Shown here piece after piece: positions 1-6,275 of a DNA stretch of 9,459 nt. Positions within the stretch are counted from its first letter, which is position 1. Every line of letters starts with the position of its first letter. Position numbers and translations under genes: made by a program. The notes below the pieces were generated by a model. That model worked only from the letters and a program-made list of their open reading frames with translations. It was not told the origin of the DNA and did no database searches. The DNA is from Chamaesiphon sp. (lineage in GTDB: Bacteria > Cyanobacteriota > Cyanobacteriia > Cyanobacteriales > Chamaesiphonaceae). The DNA lies in the NCBI GenBank assembly GCA_026785875.1, contig JAJAZF010000624.1:1-9459 (forward strand), read 5' to 3'.

Positions 1-494
1 AAATCATGATCGACTAGTTGCAATTGAGCTACAGCTTCTTCGATCGTCAATGCAGACATCGCAAAATATTTAGTCCGAACTACCTCTGCGGGTAATGTCG
101 CGGCACGATTGTCTGTGAGATTATAATCTAATAGTTCTAAATCTAACTCTAGCTCTTCTCCTAGATCCTTTGATAAATCTGTCCGATCTTTCTTGGTAAA
201 ATTGCGCTCTTTATACTTACGTAATTGGCGAGAAATTTTGTCGGCAACTAAGTCGATACTTGCATATAAATCTTCGCTGGCTTCTTCGGCACGGATCGTT
301 GCACCATTGGCATAAATTGTTACTTCAGCTACTTGTGATGCAGCAATCCGAGGATTTTTAGCAACTGATAGATTAATATCGATCTCGGTTGTAAGTTGTT
401 CAAAATGGCTGACTGCCTTTTCGATTTTTTGATGTACATAGTCGCGGATGGCATCGGTAATGTCGATGTTCTTACTCTGGAGCACAAGCTTCAT
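1..494 (-). CDS. hpf: Ribosome hibernation promoting factor, long form (LrtA/HPF), 3' end cut by window edge
   Basis: The minus strand encodes 164 codons beginning MKLVLQSKNIDITDAIRDYV and is still open at base 1, so the C-terminal tail is missing. Residues 1 to about 100 form the HPF/RaiA domain, which binds the small ribosomal subunit near the decoding site. After a charged linker rich in K, D and E (about 105-135), the segment RTKYFAMSALTIEEAVAQLQ starts the C-terminal domain. In the long-HPF family that domain dimerises two 70S ribosomes into inactive 100S particles. Cyanobacterial members are known as LrtA (light-repressed transcript). The ATG at 494 is preferred over an ATG two codons upstream (500-498), because GGGAG at 505-501 touches the upstream ATG but lies 6 nt from this one. 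It diverges from thrB. The family is confidently recognised; light regulation is inferred from homologues. Confidence 0.95.
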   Translation of the reverse strand, partial: MKLVLQSKNIDITDAIRDYVHQKIEKAVSHFEQLTTEIDINLSVAKNPRIAASQVAEVTIYANGATIRAEEASEDLYASIDLVADKISRQLRKYKERNFTKKDRTDLSKDLGEELELDLELLDYNLTDNRAATLPAEVVRTKYFAMSALTIEEAVAQLQLVDHD

Positions 495-698
495 AAGCAT
501 CTCCCACTGGATATGATATTGTATTTAAGGTTGAGATAGGCAGAAAAATCGTGGAAACTTTTGTTTCCTCTGTAGCGAATTTTACTTACTATGATGACCG
601 GACTTTCCCATCCTGTTTGACAGTTTGGAGTCAGGTTTTATGAATGATTATCCACTCTTCGGATAATGTAACTACCTCACCTTTTGTGACTAACTATA
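495..698 (-). promoter_or_regulatory. Candidate promoter and structured 5' leader of hpf/lrtA
   Basis: A possible -10 box, TATAGT on the minus strand (698-693), has no good -35 at the usual distance. If it is used, the leader is about 190 nt long. Two hairpins can be drawn within it. GGAAAC-AAAA-GTTTCC (568-553) is a perfect 6-bp stem with a 4-nt loop. A second one at 612-593 has a GATG/CATC outer stem and a GGA-AAG-TCC inner stem with a one-sided GGT bulge. Long leaders that influence transcript stability are described for lrtA of other cyanobacteria. Whether these hairpins do so here is inference. Confidence 0.4.
501..505 (-). promoter_or_regulatory. Ribosome binding site of hpf/lrtA
   Basis: On the minus strand GGGAG lies 6 nt before the ATG at 494 and directly against the alternative ATG at 500. 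This spacing decides the start in favour of the downstream ATG, giving a protein that begins MKLVL. Confidence 0.7.
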
Positions 699-762
699 CA
701 TTAACATCTTATTGAGCGATCGCAACATTAGTTCGATCGTCTAGCCCAAATACTTTGCATTT

Positions 763-779
763 TGTGACATTCATTCACA
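763..779. promoter_or_regulatory. TGTGA-N7-TCACA palindrome, possible CRP-like regulator site
   Basis: The half-sites TGTGA (763-767) and TCACA (775-779) match the CRP/FNR-family consensus (TGTGA-N6-TCACA, used by cyanobacterial SyCRP1), but the spacer is 7 nt rather than 6. The site lies roughly 65 bp upstream of the candidate lrtA -10 and about 180 bp upstream of thrB. The left half extends to TTTTGTGAC, which recurs at 682-690. The wrong spacing keeps confidence low. Confidence 0.25.
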
Positions 780-911
780 TCTGGCATAGTAACCCATCTC
801 CTTTACAATTATTGTTAGCTAGCTGACATTTTAGGGGAGCGGGGATAGAGAGTTTGTTGAAATGAGAATTTCATCATTGGCTCATCGATAATTTTTGTGG
901 GCGCATCTCAA

Positions 912-956
912 CCCCTACCCCGATTCCCCATTCCCTACCCTCTATCCCCGATTCCC
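912..956. repeat. C-rich degenerate tandem repeat just upstream of thrB
   Basis: The 11-mer CCCCGATTCCC occurs at 918-928 and again at 946-956. Between and around the copies are related blocks such as CCCTACCC and CCCCATTCCC. C-rich arrays of this kind are common between cyanobacterial genes. The array ends three bases before the thrB ATG and leaves no room for a Shine-Dalgarno sequence. It is also open in the thrB frame, which gives a misleading upstream GTG at 897. Confidence 0.6.
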
Positions 957-959
957 GCC

Positions 960-1862
960 ATGACTGCCATGATTCGCGTACCTGCTACCACTGCTAATTT
1001 AGGGGCAGGATTTGACTGTATCGGTGCCGCTTTGAGCCTGTATAACGAGTTTACCTTCACCCCGATCGAGACACAGAGTCTGGTTATTGCTGTGCAGGGA
1101 CTCGAAGCTGCTAAAGTCCATACCGACGATCGCAATCTCGCTTATCAGGCTTTCCTCAAACTTTACACTCAGATCGATCGAGTCCCCCCAGTAATTCAAC
1201 TTGAGATTAAATTAGGCGTACCCCTAGCCAGAGGATTGGGTAGTTCAGCCACAGCCATCGTTGGGGGCTTGCTCGGTGCCAATACTTTGGCGGGAAACCC
1301 CCTCTCACCAGCCGCAGTGATGCAACTAGCGATCGAGATGGAGGGACATCCCGACAATGTGGTACCAGCTCTGATTGGCGGTTGTCAGTTGGCGGCTACG
1401 GCGGCGAATGGGTGGGCGATCGCGGATATTCCTTGGCATAGTAGTATCGTACCTGTGGTTGCTATCCCCAATTTTGAACTATCCACAGCCGAAGCTCGGA
1501 GCGTATTGCCGACAGAGTATAGCCGCGCCGATGCGATCTTTAATACCGCTCATTTAGGTTTGATGGTGCGCGGGTTGGAGACAGGTAATCCCGATTGGTT
1601 ATCAGCCGGATTGACCGATCGCCTCCACCAACCCTATCGTCAAAAACTAATTCCTGGCTATACTGACGTAGAGCAAGCTGTAATTGCGGCTGGGGGCTAT
1701 GGAATGGTAATTAGTGGGGCAGGGCCTACTCTACTTGCTTTAGCTACCGCCGAATGCGCTGAAGCTGTGGCTACGGCAATGACTCAAGCCTGGGCAAAAC
1801 ATGATATTGAAGTATCAGCTCGATCGCTAGCTGTCGATCTGCAAGGGGCAAGATCTTGCTAA
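960..1862 (+). CDS. thrB: Homoserine kinase
   Basis: This cytoplasmic GHMP-family kinase phosphorylates L-homoserine with ATP to O-phospho-L-homoserine, the step before threonine synthase. The protein has 300 residues, the usual family length. An N-terminal block VPATTANLGAGFDCIGAALS (residues 7-26) is the ThrB signature. The GHMP phosphate-binding loop RGLGSSATA is at 91-99, EMEGHPDNVVPAL follows, and the glycine-rich C-terminal motif GYGMVISGAGPT is near 245-257. The ATG at 960 is chosen; a second ATG at 969 is possible. An in-frame GTG at 897 would add 21 residues encoded by a C-rich repeat (QPLPRFPIPYPLSPIP), which have no counterpart in the family. No Shine-Dalgarno sequence is visible. 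The HIP1 octamer at 1416-1423 lies inside the gene. It stands alone on its strand, divergent from hpf/lrtA. Confidence 0.96.
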   Translation: MTAMIRVPATTANLGAGFDCIGAALSLYNEFTFTPIETQSLVIAVQGLEAAKVHTDDRNLAYQAFLKLYTQIDRVPPVIQLEIKLGVPLARGLGSSATAIVGGLLGANTLAGNPLSPAAVMQLAIEMEGHPDNVVPALIGGCQLAATAANGWAIADIPWHSSIVPVVAIPNFELSTAEARSVLPTEYSRADAIFNTAHLGLMVRGLETGNPDWLSAGLTDRLHQPYRQKLIPGYTDVEQAVIAAGGYGMVISGAGPTLLALATAECAEAVATAMTQAWAKHDIEVSARSLAVDLQGARSC

Positions 1863-2041
1863 ACTGCCATATTTAGGTCAACGATCCAGATATTCTCGAT
1901 CGCTCAAAATCGATCGGGGGATAAGAGACATCAGTTGGGTAATCCTTTAGGATAGAGTTCGCACTTTAATCCCCATCTGATGATAACTTACCATTCATGA
2001 AGGTGAAGAAAGCTAGTTGAGCATAAGCATAGATAACTAGC

Positions 2042-2079
2042 GAGGATGTGGAAAATCGAGAGATATAACCCGCATCCTC
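2042..2079. other. Intergenic stem-loop downstream of thrB
   Basis: GAGGATGTGG (2042-2051) can pair with CCGCATCCTC (2070-2079). This gives 10 bp including one G-T pair, around an 18-nt loop. It lies 180 bases after thrB and 39 bases before the AAA remnant. There is no T-tract, so it is not a standard terminator. The rest of 1863-2117 shows nothing recognisable. Confidence 0.4.
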
Positions 2080-2117
2080 ACGATAGTTGTGATGAAATCC
2101 TCGGGTAAATTTACTCG

Positions 2118-2394
2118 ATGGAAGAAGTCAAAGAGGAAATTCGGCTCAAGATTATTTATCCGCTCACCCATGCCGAGATGTATCGTGCCTATGGTAAATC
2201 GATCGGAGGTGGAATTCTATTATACGGCCCACCTGGATGCGGCAAAACCCATTTAGCTAGAGCGACTGCGGGAGAAATTCAAGCGGAATTTATTTCCGTC
2301 GGCTTGAATGATATTCTGGATTCGTCGCCCAGGGCGGTTCGATCGCATCCTCCTCGTACCACCCCCAGATGCCGCCGCTCGTGCTACTATTCGC
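2118..2394 (+). pseudogene. Remnant of an AAA+ ATPase gene (CDC48/FtsH-like), with internal deletion and frame change
   Basis: The first part (2118-2321) reads MEEVKEEIRLKIIYPL and continues to the Walker A motif GPPGCGKTHLARATAGE, then FISVGLNDILD, a typical AAA+ start. At about 2320 the homology moves to another frame, as RRPGRFDRILLVPPPDAAAR, the arginine-finger region that normally lies some 80-90 residues further on. Walker B, sensor 1 and the segment between are therefore missing. The 5' side is also cut: a TAA stands in frame two codons before the ATG, and the usual sequence ahead of MEEVKEEI is absent. After residue ATI (about 2391) the C-terminal AAA lid is missing too. With no Walker B, no hydrolysis would be expected from any product. 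The ancestor was probably a cyanobacterial AAA protein of the kind associated with TPR repeats. Family assignment is firm; exact breakpoints are estimates. Confidence 0.85.
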
Positions 2395-3009
2395 TGTTTT
2401 ATAAGGTCTGATTTAGAGCCTGTATTTACTCCGATCGAACAATCTTTAGCTCTCAATCCTGAGTATTTACCGACACTCAATCTTCAGACTAGATTACTAA
2501 TTAGGATCGGCAAAAATCGGCAGGCATTAACAAGTAGTCTGTCTGCCTTGAGCATCGATCCTAATGATGAAGATGCTCACAATTTACACGGTCAAATGTT
2601 AATTAAATATGGGAGATATTCAGCAGCAGTTGATTCTTTCAAATCTGCTCTGAGGATCGATCCTACTCTTAAATCGGCTAAAAAAGGATTATTAGAAGCC
2701 ATGCGATCGCAGTATTGGCTCTATCCTTGGATTAGTATCACCAACTGGAGAGGTAGATTAGTACTTTTCCTGATATTTCCCTTTTTAATTGTTGTCATAA
2801 AAGTAACTGGCAAGCATAAGTCTAGATTCTGCGATCGCAAGATGTCGATCTATTTATCAACCCTTGAATTAGGCATCATAACTATTGGTGTCTGGGCTTG
2901 TCCCCAATATGGTACTATAGGAGCATTAGGATATGCCTTGACATTTCTAGTGTTATTATCACCTTTAGCCATAATTTTTAGTTCAGATGATTCAGATAAT
3001 CTGTTCTAA
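2395..3009 (+). pseudogene. 3' remnant of a TPR-repeat membrane protein gene, fused in frame to the AAA remnant
   Basis: In the same frame as the second AAA piece, reading continues into tetratricopeptide repeats: IEQSLALNPEYLPTLNLQTR, then QALTSSLSALSIDPNDEDAH, then AAVDSFKSALRIDPTLKSAK. A conserved-looking LLEAMRSQYWLYPWISITNW follows. A hydrophobic stretch LVLFLIFPFLIVVIKV and two more near the end (LGIITIGVWA and YALTFLVLLSPLAIIF) suggest membrane segments. The N-terminal part of the TPR protein is missing; its remaining repeats begin within a few codons of the AAA fragment's end. The open frame from an ATG at 2308 runs without stops to 3009, so a 233-residue hybrid could still be made, but no ribosome binding site supports that ATG. 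Two HIP1 octamers (2703-2710, 2831-2838) lie here. The alternative is a living, very short hybrid gene; I think a decayed one is more likely. Confidence 0.65.
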
Positions 3010-3254
3010 GTTTTATGAAATAATTAGATCTAGCGGTAAGTAAGAAGCATAACCTCTAGAGGGTGGGCATGAAGCCGATCGATCCTACGAGTTGACATTA
3101 CCAACAGGAACTCAAATAAGATTGCTATGAGTAAATAGCAAGAGCGACTGAACGATCGTTTGCGATGATTTTAGATGAAACGTAATCGGGAAGCAGAAAT
3201 ATGACTCCAATAGTCGATCGAGCTGGTAGTTTCTTATTCTGACAATATCTAAAA

Positions 3255-3260
3255 TATAAT
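3255..3260 (+). promoter_or_regulatory. Candidate -10 box for the PNPOx-family gene
   Basis: A perfect TATAAT lies 20 bases before the ATG at 3281. The best upstream element, TTCTTA at 3231-3236 with an 18-nt spacer, is a weak -35. Transcription would begin near 3267, leaving a leader of only about 14 nt, which fits the lack of a Shine-Dalgarno sequence. The rest of 3010-3280 shows nothing recognisable. Confidence 0.4.
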
Positions 3261-3280
3261 ATCCTCTAGCCCTAACTCCA

Positions 3281-3817
3281 ATGGCTAAATTTTATTCGCA
3301 ACTCGACACTCAACTGTGTGAATTCATTGCAGCACAACAGCTCTTTTTCACAGCCACAGCACCGATAGCAGGACGGATTAACCTGTCGCCCAAAGGAATT
3401 GATAGCTTTCGCTGTCTGGATTTTAGTCGAGTAGCATATTTAGACCTGACTGGAAGTGGGAATGAGACAGCCGCCCATTTACATCAAAATGGGCGGATGA
3501 CGATAATGTTCTGTAGTTTTACAGATAAGCCGTTAATTCTACGACTATATGGCAAGGGTGAAGTAGTCGCTCCCGATACAGCGCAGTGGGATGGTTTAAT
3601 CGATCGATTTACCGATCTCCCTGGCAAACGTCAGATAATATTGCTACAGATAGAATCAGTGCAAACGTCCTGTGGTTATGGAGTCCCAGTTTATGAACTT
3701 CAGTCAGAACGATCGACTCTCATCGATTGGGCGGTTAAAAAAGGTATTGATGGTGTTCGTGAATATCAAGCTCAGAAAAATCATACCAGTATTGATGGCT
3801 TGCCTACTCATCTGTAG
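3281..3817 (+). CDS. Pyridoxamine 5'-phosphate oxidase-family (putative PNPOx) flavoprotein
   Basis: This 178-residue cytoplasmic protein has the split-barrel FMN-binding fold of the pyridoxamine phosphate oxidase-like superfamily. Visible family blocks are GRINLSPKGIDSFRCLD (31-47), VAYLDLTGSGNETAAHL (51-67), NGRMTIMFCSFTDKPLILRL (70-89), and near the end VQTSCGYGVPVYE (127-139) and KNHTSIDGLPTH (166-177). The N-S-P-K-G and G-S-G-N-E-T stretches probably line the flavin pocket. It belongs to the widespread subgroup of unknown substrate, not to PdxH of vitamin B6 salvage, so no symbol is given. Length and both ends match relatives, so it looks intact. It is not close enough to a neighbour to be in an operon: 271 bases separate it from the broken TPR gene and 344 from the amidase. 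Confidence 0.9.
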   Translation: MAKFYSQLDTQLCEFIAAQQLFFTATAPIAGRINLSPKGIDSFRCLDFSRVAYLDLTGSGNETAAHLHQNGRMTIMFCSFTDKPLILRLYGKGEVVAPDTAQWDGLIDRFTDLPGKRQIILLQIESVQTSCGYGVPVYELQSERSTLIDWAVKKGIDGVREYQAQKNHTSIDGLPTHL

Positions 3818-3823
3818 CGGCTG

Positions 3824-3844
3824 TTGACAGTTGACAGTTGACGG
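3824..3844. repeat. Short tandem heptamer repeat (TTGACAG)3
   Basis: Three adjacent heptamers TTGACAG, TTGACAG, TTGACGG start 7 bases after the stop of the PNPOx-family gene. Partial units extend the array to about 3822-3848. Heptameric short tandem repeats of this kind are typical of intergenic cyanobacterial DNA and vary in copy number between strains. Confidence 0.75.
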
Positions 3845-3856
3845 TTGTGATTAGGA

Positions 3857-3888
3857 CAGCTCTAAACTCCGACTTTTTCGTAGAGCTG
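3857..3888. terminator. Inverted repeat after the PNPOx-family gene, possible transcription end
   Basis: CAGCTCTA (3857-3864) and TAGAGCTG (3881-3888) form a perfect 8-bp stem with a 16-nt loop, starting 40 bases after the stop codon. No run of T follows on either strand, so this is not a standard intrinsic terminator. Its position makes a role in ending or protecting the transcript plausible but unproven. Confidence 0.3.
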
Positions 3889-4032
3889 GAATATAGCAAT
3901 CTAAATACACCCTCGATCTTTGAGCGGAACATTCTCATCTCTGGTGGAGACAACGATCTTAGTTTTTCTACGAGTGCTACGCGAGATGCTGGGTAGTCGA
4001 TCGCTACAATACTCATTCGCGATCGATAGAAA

Positions 4033-4041
4033 TGCTATAAT
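4033..4041 (+). promoter_or_regulatory. Extended -10 promoter of the amidase gene
   Basis: TGCTATAAT is an exact extended -10 element (TGnTATAAT). No -35 of any quality lies 17 bases upstream, which extended -10 promoters can tolerate. Transcription would begin near 4048, giving a leader of about 114 nt before the ATG at 4162. Confidence 0.5.
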
Positions 4042-4075
4042 CTGCCTCAACAATAAGTATCAACACTTAATAAAT

Positions 4076-4120
4076 CTAGCTCGCTCGGCGGTTGGCACAT
4101 CAACACCTACCAGGGGCTAG
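4076..4120 (+). other. Possible stem-loop in the amidase mRNA leader
   Basis: CTAGCTC (4076-4082) can pair with GGGCTAG (4114-4120), 7 bp with one wobble. Inside it GTTG (4091-4094) can pair with CAAC (4101-4104). The fold would lie about 40 bases before the amidase start and 30 bases after the predicted transcription start. The T-containing stretch after it (AAAATAGTTTTATT) is too broken for a clear terminator. Confidence 0.3.
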
Positions 4121-4161
4121 AAAATAGTTTTATTCCCAACCAAATAAACTACCCAAAAATC

Positions 4162-5997
4162 ATGCTCGGCAAGTATTCGCATTTAGGAATTTTAGGTGGT
4201 GCGATCGTCTCATGTGCGATTGTGGTACTAGTAGTCACCGCACAACTGGCTTCACCACAACAAGCCACCTCAAAATCACTATATGTCTCTTATCCTCCAG
4301 CCGATTATCAGACTGCTGCCGATCGAATTTTTCTAATTGGTAGTGCGCCCAGTGTAGGCAAAGTATCTGTCAATAACAAGTTTGTGCCCCGCAGTCAACA
4401 GGGACATTTTGCACCTGTGTTCGATCTCAAAGTTGGCAAAAATACCTTCGAGGTTAATTATCAAGGACAGTCTAAAACAATTGTCGTTACTCGCTCCGCC
4501 GCCGCTAAAACTGCTACCCCTAAAGACAATTTTGCACCTAATTCGCTAGAGCCTCAGGGAGACATCGCGCTGATGCCTGGAGAACTGGTATGTTTTGGGG
4601 TAAATGCACCAACTAAAGCCAAAGTTAATGTCAATGTAGCTGGACAAGAGATCCCCCTAAAAGAACAAACTAATCAAATAGATTTACCTGATAATAAAGC
4701 CGTATTAATAGATAAAAATCAACCCCAAGCGATGTATGGTGCTGGGCAATATTTGGGGTGTGCGATCGCTTCAGCCGCTGCGGATTTGGGCAACCCTACC
4801 TATAAACTAGAAGTGGGCAATCCCCCGACTACCGTCTCTCAAGCCGCACCTGGAAAAGTCCAGATCTTATCACCAACAAACTTAGACGTTGCCGAAGTAA
4901 CTGTCGAAGGCGGCATCACTCGCACGGGTGCAGGTTCGGATTTTAGTCGGCTCACGCCCCTACCCAAGGGCACAAAGGCAACGATTACCGCTCGTCAAAC
5001 AGGTAATAATAATGGCACGCCAGCCAATTGGGTACGGCTTGATTATGGTGGCTGGATTCTCGCCAGTCAGGTGCAGGTAACTAGCGGCGTGACAGTACCC
5101 CCCAAAACGCTCGTCAAAAGCGTGATGAGTAAAGAGCGGGAAGGAGCCACCGATGTAATTATTCCGCTCCAAATACCAGTACCAATCACCCTAGAGCAAG
5201 GTACAAATACCCTCACCCTGACGTTGTACAATACCACCGCCCAAACAGACATTATCCGCTTCAACGATAACCCTACCGTTTCGCGGCTAGATTGGAAGCA
5301 GAGCAGCCCTGGAGTGGTGCAATATGTATTTAACCTCAAATCTAAACAACAGTGGGGTTATAAGCTCAGATACCAAGGTAGCAACCTAGTTTTGTCGCTC
5401 CGTCATCCCCCCAAACTCGATAAAAGTAACTTCAGCAAACCCTTAGCTGGTACCAAAATCCTGCTAGATCCCGGACATGGTGGGAAAGATTCCGGTGCAG
5501 TCGGACCAACTGGTTATACCGAAAAAGAGGCTAATCTCTACGCAGCCAAACTGCTAGCAAATGAGCTATCAATGCGCGGTGCATTGGTATACCTATCGCG
5601 GGAAACCGATAAATTTGTCGAACTGAGCGATCGACAGACAATTATTGATAACCTAGAACCTACCCTTGCTCTATCGGTTCATCACAACTCCCTCCCTGAC
5701 GGTGGCAATCCCGATACTAAAGGTTTTTCTACCTACTGGTACCACGCTCAAGCTCAGAGTTTAGCTATGTATCTCCACAATTATGTGGTCAAAGATACAG
5801 GTCGCAATGCTTATGGTGTATTTTGGGATAACCTCGCCCTCGCGCGTCCAGTATCGGCTCCTTCGGTGTTGCTAGAGTGGGGTTTCATGAGCAATCCGAG
5901 CGAGTTTGAGCAGATCGCCAATCCCCAAGAGCAGCAAAAGATGGCGAAATCGATCGCTAACGGGATAACTCAATGGTTGGTGACGGCGGCAAATTAG
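4162..5997 (+). CDS. Periplasmic N-acetylmuramoyl-L-alanine amidase (Amidase_3, AmiC-like)
   Basis: This 611-residue zinc enzyme should cut the bond between N-acetylmuramic acid and the stem peptide of peptidoglycan. In cyanobacteria such amidases serve daughter-cell separation and, in filaments, septal nanopores. Residues 8-28 form one hydrophobic segment, a signal peptide or membrane anchor. Beta-rich, Ig-like sequence follows (about 38-112). About 230-308 resembles a bacterial SH3 domain ending WVRLDYGGWILASQVQV, and about 325-425 is another beta-rich stretch, possibly AMIN-like. The catalytic domain spans about 430-611. Expected zinc ligands are His439 (DPGHGG), Glu454 (TEKEAN) and His507 (SVHHNS), and the catalytic glutamate is Glu572 (LLEWGFMSN), so the active site is complete. 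The ATG at 4162 directly precedes the signal segment; no strong ribosome binding site is seen. psbI follows 120 bases later. The catalytic assignment is firm; the N-terminal domain names are inferred. Confidence 0.93.
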   Translation: MLGKYSHLGILGGAIVSCAIVVLVVTAQLASPQQATSKSLYVSYPPADYQTAADRIFLIGSAPSVGKVSVNNKFVPRSQQGHFAPVFDLKVGKNTFEVNYQGQSKTIVVTRSAAAKTATPKDNFAPNSLEPQGDIALMPGELVCFGVNAPTKAKVNVNVAGQEIPLKEQTNQIDLPDNKAVLIDKNQPQAMYGAGQYLGCAIASAAADLGNPTYKLEVGNPPTTVSQAAPGKVQILSPTNLDVAEVTVEGGITRTGAGSDFSRLTPLPKGTKATITARQTGNNNGTPANWVRLDYGGWILASQVQVTSGVTVPPKTLVKSVMSKEREGATDVIIPLQIPVPITLEQGTNTLTLTLYNTTAQTDIIRFNDNPTVSRLDWKQSSPGVVQYVFNLKSKQQWGYKLRYQGSNLVLSLRHPPKLDKSNFSKPLAGTKILLDPGHGGKDSGAVGPTGYTEKEANLYAAKLLANELSMRGALVYLSRETDKFVELSDRQTIIDNLEPTLALSVHHNSLPDGGNPDTKGFSTYWYHAQAQSLAMYLHNYVVKDTGRNAYGVFWDNLALARPVSAPSVLLEWGFMSNPSEFEQIANPQEQQKMAKSIANGITQWLVTAAN

Positions 5998-6102
5998 CAA
6001 TACCAATGACAGAATCATCACATCAAACCCTTACAGCCAGGGAAACAGATCGCAAGATCGGTGTCATCAGTTATGATAGAAAGCAGTATTATATAAACTC
6101 AC

Positions 6103-6106
6103 GGAG
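6103..6106 (+). promoter_or_regulatory. Ribosome binding site of psbI
   Basis: GGAG lies 11 nt before the psbI ATG, at the long end of usual spacing. Upstream A/T-rich boxes (TATGAT 6072-6077, TATTAT 6087-6092) could be -10 elements, but neither has a convincing -35. Confidence 0.4.
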
Positions 6107-6117
6107 ATATTCGATCG

Positions 6118-6237
6118 ATGGGAACATTGAAAATTGTCGTTAATATTGTAGTAGCAGCATTTCTGCTAGTATTCATCTTTGGTTTCTTATCAAACGATCC
6201 TTCACGGAACCCCAGCAGCCGCGATCTGTCTGAATAA
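6118..6237 (+). CDS. psbI: Photosystem II reaction centre protein PsbI
   Basis: A 39-codon gene encodes a single-helix membrane protein of the photosystem II core, which sits in the thylakoid membrane next to D1 and helps early assembly and dimer stability. It begins MGTLKIVVNIVVAAF, has one transmembrane helix (about residues 5-24), and continues FGFLSNDPSRNP (21-32), the strongly conserved PsbI signature. The usual cyanobacterial protein has 38 residues, starts MLTLKI and ends near NPGRKD(L/F)E. This copy has Gly at position 2, Asn at position 9 where Tyr is usual, and an extended tail SSRDLSE. It is therefore somewhat divergent but intact. The lptD-like GTG starts 38 bases after its stop, so the two may share a transcript. 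Identification rests on the C-terminal motif and helix. Confidence 0.9.
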   Translation: MGTLKIVVNIVVAAFLLVFIFGFLSNDPSRNPSSRDLSE

Positions 6238-6263
6238 TATAGTCAGACAAATAGCCAAACATC

Positions 6264-6268
6264 GGGAG
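6264..6268 (+). promoter_or_regulatory. Ribosome binding site fixing the GTG start of the lptD-like gene
   Basis: GGGAG lies 7 nt before GTG 6276, an ideal spacing. This supports the GTG start, which also gives a proper signal peptide. The gap between psbI and this gene (6238-6275) holds no terminator. Confidence 0.65.
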
Positions 6269-6275
6269 TAACAGC

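Larger units (their letters stand above)
495..959. other. Divergent intergenic region between hpf/lrtA and thrB (465 bases)
   Basis: This gap holds no gene that I can support. From left to right it contains the lrtA leader, a 9-bp direct repeat TTTTGTGAC (682-690 and 760-768), one HIP1 octamer (716-723), a 17-bp TGTGA/TCACA palindrome (763-779), and a near-palindrome GTTAGCTAGCTGAC (814-827). Further right are a 6-bp hairpin TGAAAT-GAGA-ATTTCA (858-873) and a C-rich repeat (912-956). A thrB promoter must lie here, but no clear -35/-10 pair was found. GATAAT at 887-892 is the best -10 candidate and lacks a -35. Confidence 0.6.
3818..4161. other. Intergenic region between the PNPOx-family gene and the amidase gene (344 bases)
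   Basis: No gene is supported here. The region contains the heptamer repeat, an 8-bp inverted repeat (3857-3888), a stretch TTTTTCTACGAGTGCTACGC around 3964-3983 with a direct repeat CTACG, an extended -10 promoter (4033-4041), and a possible leader stem-loop (4076-4120). Short open frames on both strands (for instance 3920-4120 plus, 3804-4016 minus) show no recognisable protein similarity and overlap the repeats. Confidence 0.6.

Noticed and set aside
593..612. GGGAAAGTCCGG on the minus strand, similar to the conserved GGAAAGTCCGGGCT block of RNase P RNA
   Set aside because: Only this short block matches. The other conserved rnpB segments (such as the ACAGAAACATA-type block) are not seen nearby, so an rnpB gene is not supported.
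858..873. TGAAAT-GAGA-ATTTCA hairpin upstream of thrB considered as a Fur-type box
   Set aside because: Match to the 19-bp Fur consensus is poor, and the gene has no link to iron; kept only as a short palindrome.
3824..3844. Heptamer arrays considered as CRISPR repeats
   Set aside because: The units are adjacent 7-mers without spacers, so they are short tandem repeats and not a CRISPR array.
3804..4016. 70-codon open frame on the minus strand
   Set aside because: It runs through the heptamer repeat and the inverted repeat and overlaps the end of the PNPOx-family gene; no domain or start signal.
3920..4120. 66-codon open frame on the plus strand in the PNPOx-amidase gap
   Set aside because: No recognisable protein similarity, no ribosome binding site, and it overlaps the amidase promoter and leader stem-loop.
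5067..5339. 90-codon open frame on the minus strand inside the amidase gene
   Set aside because: It is antisense to a well-conserved gene and shows no domain; a frame shadow.
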